Shown here: positions 62,077 to 64,000 of the stretch, in pieces
How the letters are laid out: every line of letters begins with the position of its first letter
Numbering within the stretch: position 1 is the first letter of the stretch
DNA from: Thermoleophilia bacterium
Lineage (GTDB): Bacteria; Actinomycetota; Thermoleophilia; UBA2241
Direction of reading: 5' to 3'
Assembly: GCA_041393415.1 (NCBI GenBank)
Contig: JAWKKE010000002.1
Span: forward strand, 1-64,000
Length of the DNA: 64,000 nucleotides
Translations under genes and position numbers: made by a program
The notes under the pieces: generated by a model
Database searches by the model: none
Told to the model about the DNA's origin: nothing
What the model saw: only the letters and a program-made list of their open reading frames with translations

Positions 62077-64000
62077 TTATGGAAGCTGGCGTGTAGGGAG
62101 CGGGATGATCCTCGCGTGTCCGTCGCAAGCGCGGTGAAGCATGTCGGCGGTTGCTGGGTGGCACGTGAAGAAGAGGCATTGCGCGCCAGCCGTCGCGGCG
62201 GCGATGTGAGCGGCCATGGCCGCGGCGCGTCGAGGATCGAAGTTGACGAGACAGTCGTCCATGATGAGGGGGAGTTCCTGGCCGCGGATGGCGAACTCCG
62301 CGGCCAGCGCAAGGCGTATGGTCAGGTACAGCTGCTCGGCGGTGCCGCGGCTCAGCTGATCCGGCCTGAGGCGTGCGCCGTCATACTGTTCGACGAGGAT
62401 CTCATCGGATTCCGCGTCGACGACCTGTACCACCGCGCGGTAGCGGCCGGCCGTGACAGTCGAAAAGGCGCGTGAAGCGCGTTCGAGAACGCCGGGCTGA
62501 CGATCGCGGGCGTAGCTCCGCAGCGTATCGCGGACAAGGGCCTCCGCCATCGCCGCCACGCGATATTCGTGCGCGGCGGCGGCGATCTCGGTTCGCGTTA
62601 CTTCGAGCTCCGCTTCGAGACGCGGCACGTCGGCCGACTCCTCAAGGCGTGCGCGAGCAGTCTGAGCGTCGCGACGTGCCTCGATCGCCGTCGTTCGGGC
62701 GTTGCTTGCCAGGCGTTCCGCGATCGACAGGGAGTCCAGTCTGGCGGCCCAGGAGGCTGGGTCGCCAGACTCGAGGTCTGTCCGTGCCTTGGCGGCCTGA
62801 TCGTGAAGAGCGGCGAGTGCGACCTGCACGCGACGCTCGTGTTCGTCTCGCTGATGGGCGACACGAGCGCGACGTTCGAGATCGGTGGCTAGCGCCGCGA
62901 GGCGCCGTTCGAGATCGGCGCCAACGACGCCGTCCGCCGCGGCCGCAGATCGAAGGGCGCTCCCCGCAACCAGATCCCATTGCCGGCGTTCGTCGCGCAC
63001 GATCGCAATAGCGTGGTCCGCGCGCTCCTGCAATTGCGCAGCCGAGCGCGCCCGATGGGCGCTGTCGAGCAACTCGAGCGCTCCCTCCGGGGTGACCGCA
63101 GGGAGTTCCCGCAAGTGGGTCCAACTCGTCCACTGCGCCTCACTGCGGTCCATGTCGCTCTGTGCTGCAGCTTGCGCTGCGACGAGTCGCTCCAGGCGCG
63201 CGCGGCCCTGGACCAGCTTGCGTTCAATCTCCTCGACCTGAGCTTGAGTTCCATCGCAGGCGAGGCGTTGATCACGCTCTCGGCTCAGCGTGGTCTCAAG
63301 GGAGTCAAGCTCGGCTGCCGTCGGGCGTGGACTGAGGCCGAGCGCTGCGCCGGTGGTAGTCACATCGCTGCGAAGTCGTTCAAGAGCATCTCGACCGGCA
63401 GCCGTGTCGGGGTCGGCATGGTGGGTGGCGCGCCGGAGGGCGAACGCCGAACCGGCGAGCGCGAGTGCGGCGATCGCAAAGCCTCCGGCCAGCTGAATCG
63501 TGTCTGCGAACATCGCGACGAGCGCGCCGACGAGGCTGAGAATGGCCGCGACTGCCAGCGCCAGCCACACGCTGGATCGGGATTCCTGGGCGGTCGACTG
63601 AAGCTCGGCCAACTCGAGCTCGCGGAGCCGGCTGCGCAACCCTCGCAGGACCATCTCTTTCCCGGTCGTCGTGTTCAGGCTCGGGGGTGCGTTCTCGGGC
63701 AGGCGTTGTGCGCAGTAGGCGCAGTCGTCGGCGAGCTCCGCCAGATGTGTCCGTGCGGCCGCCACGGTGGCCTGTGCGGCCGCCACAGCTTGTCTGCCCT
63801 CGTCCAGCCTCTGCGCCCAGGCGCGCACCTGGTCACGCGTCGCCAGGGAGTCGTCAAGTGCCTCGAGTCGGGCTCGATCCCATCCGTGACCGAGCGCGTG
63901 GAGATGCCGCTCCAGATCGCCATTCGCGGCGTCCCGCTCCGCAGCGAGGTCCGGGAGCGTCGCCTCGCGGCTCTTGAGAATGTGGAGCTGGGCGGTGAGT
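62077..64000 (-). CDS. YhaN-like SMC/Rad50-type ATPase, C-terminal part
   Basis: At least 640 residues, open at the right window edge, so the N-terminal Walker A end is missing. The frame is continuous from 63999 downward. Long coiled coils flank two hydrophobic helices near the middle (SVWLALAVAAILSLVGAL and a second). The end has LYLTIRLALAAEFA, LPLIMDDCLVNFD (Walker B) and FFTCHP, as in YhaN/AAA_27 proteins. It may act in DNA repair with a YhaM/SbcD-type nuclease, usually encoded next to it, here outside the window. Confidence 0.85.
   Translation of the reverse strand, partial: LTAQLHILKSREATLPDLAAERDAANGDLERHLHALGHGWDRARLEALDDSLATRDQVRAWAQRLDEGRQAVAAAQATVAAARTHLAELADDCAYCAQRLPENAPPSLNTTTGKEMVLRGLRSRLRELELAELQSTAQESRSSVWLALAVAAILSLVGALVAMFADTIQLAGGFAIAALALAGSAFALRRATHHADPDTAAGRDALERLRSDVTTTGAALGLSPRPTAAELDSLETTLSRERDQRLACDGTQAQVEEIERKLVQGRARLERLVAAQAAAQSDMDRSEAQWTSWTHLRELPAVTPEGALELLDSAHRARSAAQLQERADHAIAIVRDERRQWDLVAGSALRSAAAADGVVGADLERRLAALATDLERRARVAHQRDEHERRVQVALAALHDQAAKARTDLESGDPASWAARLDSLSIAERLASNARTTAIEARRDAQTARARLEESADVPRLEAELEVTRTEIAAAAHEYRVAAMAEALVRDTLRSYARDRQPGVLERASRAFSTVTAGRYRAVVQVVDAESDEILVEQYDGARLRPDQLSRGTAEQLYLTIRLALAAEFAIRGQELPLIMDDCLVNFDPRRAAAMAAHIAAATAGAQCLFFTCHPATADMLHRACDGHARIIPLPTRQLP

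Overview
The window is high-GC DNA from one bacterial chromosome, densely packed with ordinary single-copy genes. I saw no insertion sequence, phage gene, CRISPR array or rRNA. The gene set (hydrogenase maturation genes, a two-gene SufC/SufB iron-sulfur system without SufD or SufS, a large 2-hydroxyacyl-CoA dehydratase activase pair, an electron-bifurcation-type NAD(P)H oxidoreductase pair, a K+-independent H+-pyrophosphatase, and polyphosphate genes with CHAD domains) fits an anaerobic or microaerophilic member of a deep, mostly uncultured Actinomycetota lineage. Several starts have a TANNNT box 5-8 bases upstream and no Shine-Dalgarno sequence, which fits the leaderless transcripts common in that phylum. 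The lineage call is inference, not proof.

Layout. 1-2574: end of hypF, then hypC-hypD-hypE. 2585-2951: tRNA-Thr, tRNA-Tyr and tRNA-Met. 3215-7039: a membrane protein, a secreted protein, a phosphodiesterase, a short-chain dehydrogenase and a glutaredoxin, then tRNA-Pro. 7243-10209: thioesterase, rhomboid protease, metallo-hydrolase, Rrf2 regulator and NfuA. 10406-16877: a polyphosphate block (ppk, sixA and a CYTH-HTH-CHAD fusion, facing ppx and a small Cys/Lys-rich gene). 17174-22461: acyl-CoA synthetase, mtnP and hppA. 22672-26203: a small membrane protein, an APC transporter with a universal-stress tail, and two TrkA/RCK proteins, then tRNA-Phe. 26360-30672, minus strand: STAS protein, anti-sigma-like ATPase and SpoIIE phosphatase, downstream of a subtilase with a KFKWT-repeat tail. 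31040-35045: radical SAM protein and a PGRP/FlgD-Ig amidase. 36212-40622: giant activase and its dehydratase-like partner. 40761-44239: a 45-residue small gene, a cupin, a MutY lacking the Fe-S cysteines, and an ABC-F ATPase. 44375-49039: two related membrane proteins, a threonine dehydratase-like enzyme and thrC. 49036-55683, mainly minus: glpK (frameshifted at its start), a hemerythrin (plus), the oxidoreductase pair and the SufC/SufB pair. 56005-64000: OsmC, a DUF429 protein, a secreted TIM-barrel protein, hisG, an aldo/keto reductase, an RDD protein, a 37-residue membrane peptide and the C-terminal part of a YhaN-like ATPase running off the right edge.

How the genes work together. The clearest functional neighbourhoods are polyphosphate metabolism (synthesis, binding and hydrolysis), phosphoanhydride energetics (H+-PPase), a partner-switching stress module (SpoIIE, ATPase, STAS) next to an exported protease, and iron-sulfur/redox chemistry. 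Points that look least described are the three-domain CYTH-HTH-CHAD protein, the Lys-rich small protein before ppx, the zinc-ribbon extension on the oxidoreductase, the repeat-tailed subtilase, and the APC-USP transporter with a large soluble insert and two RCK partners.
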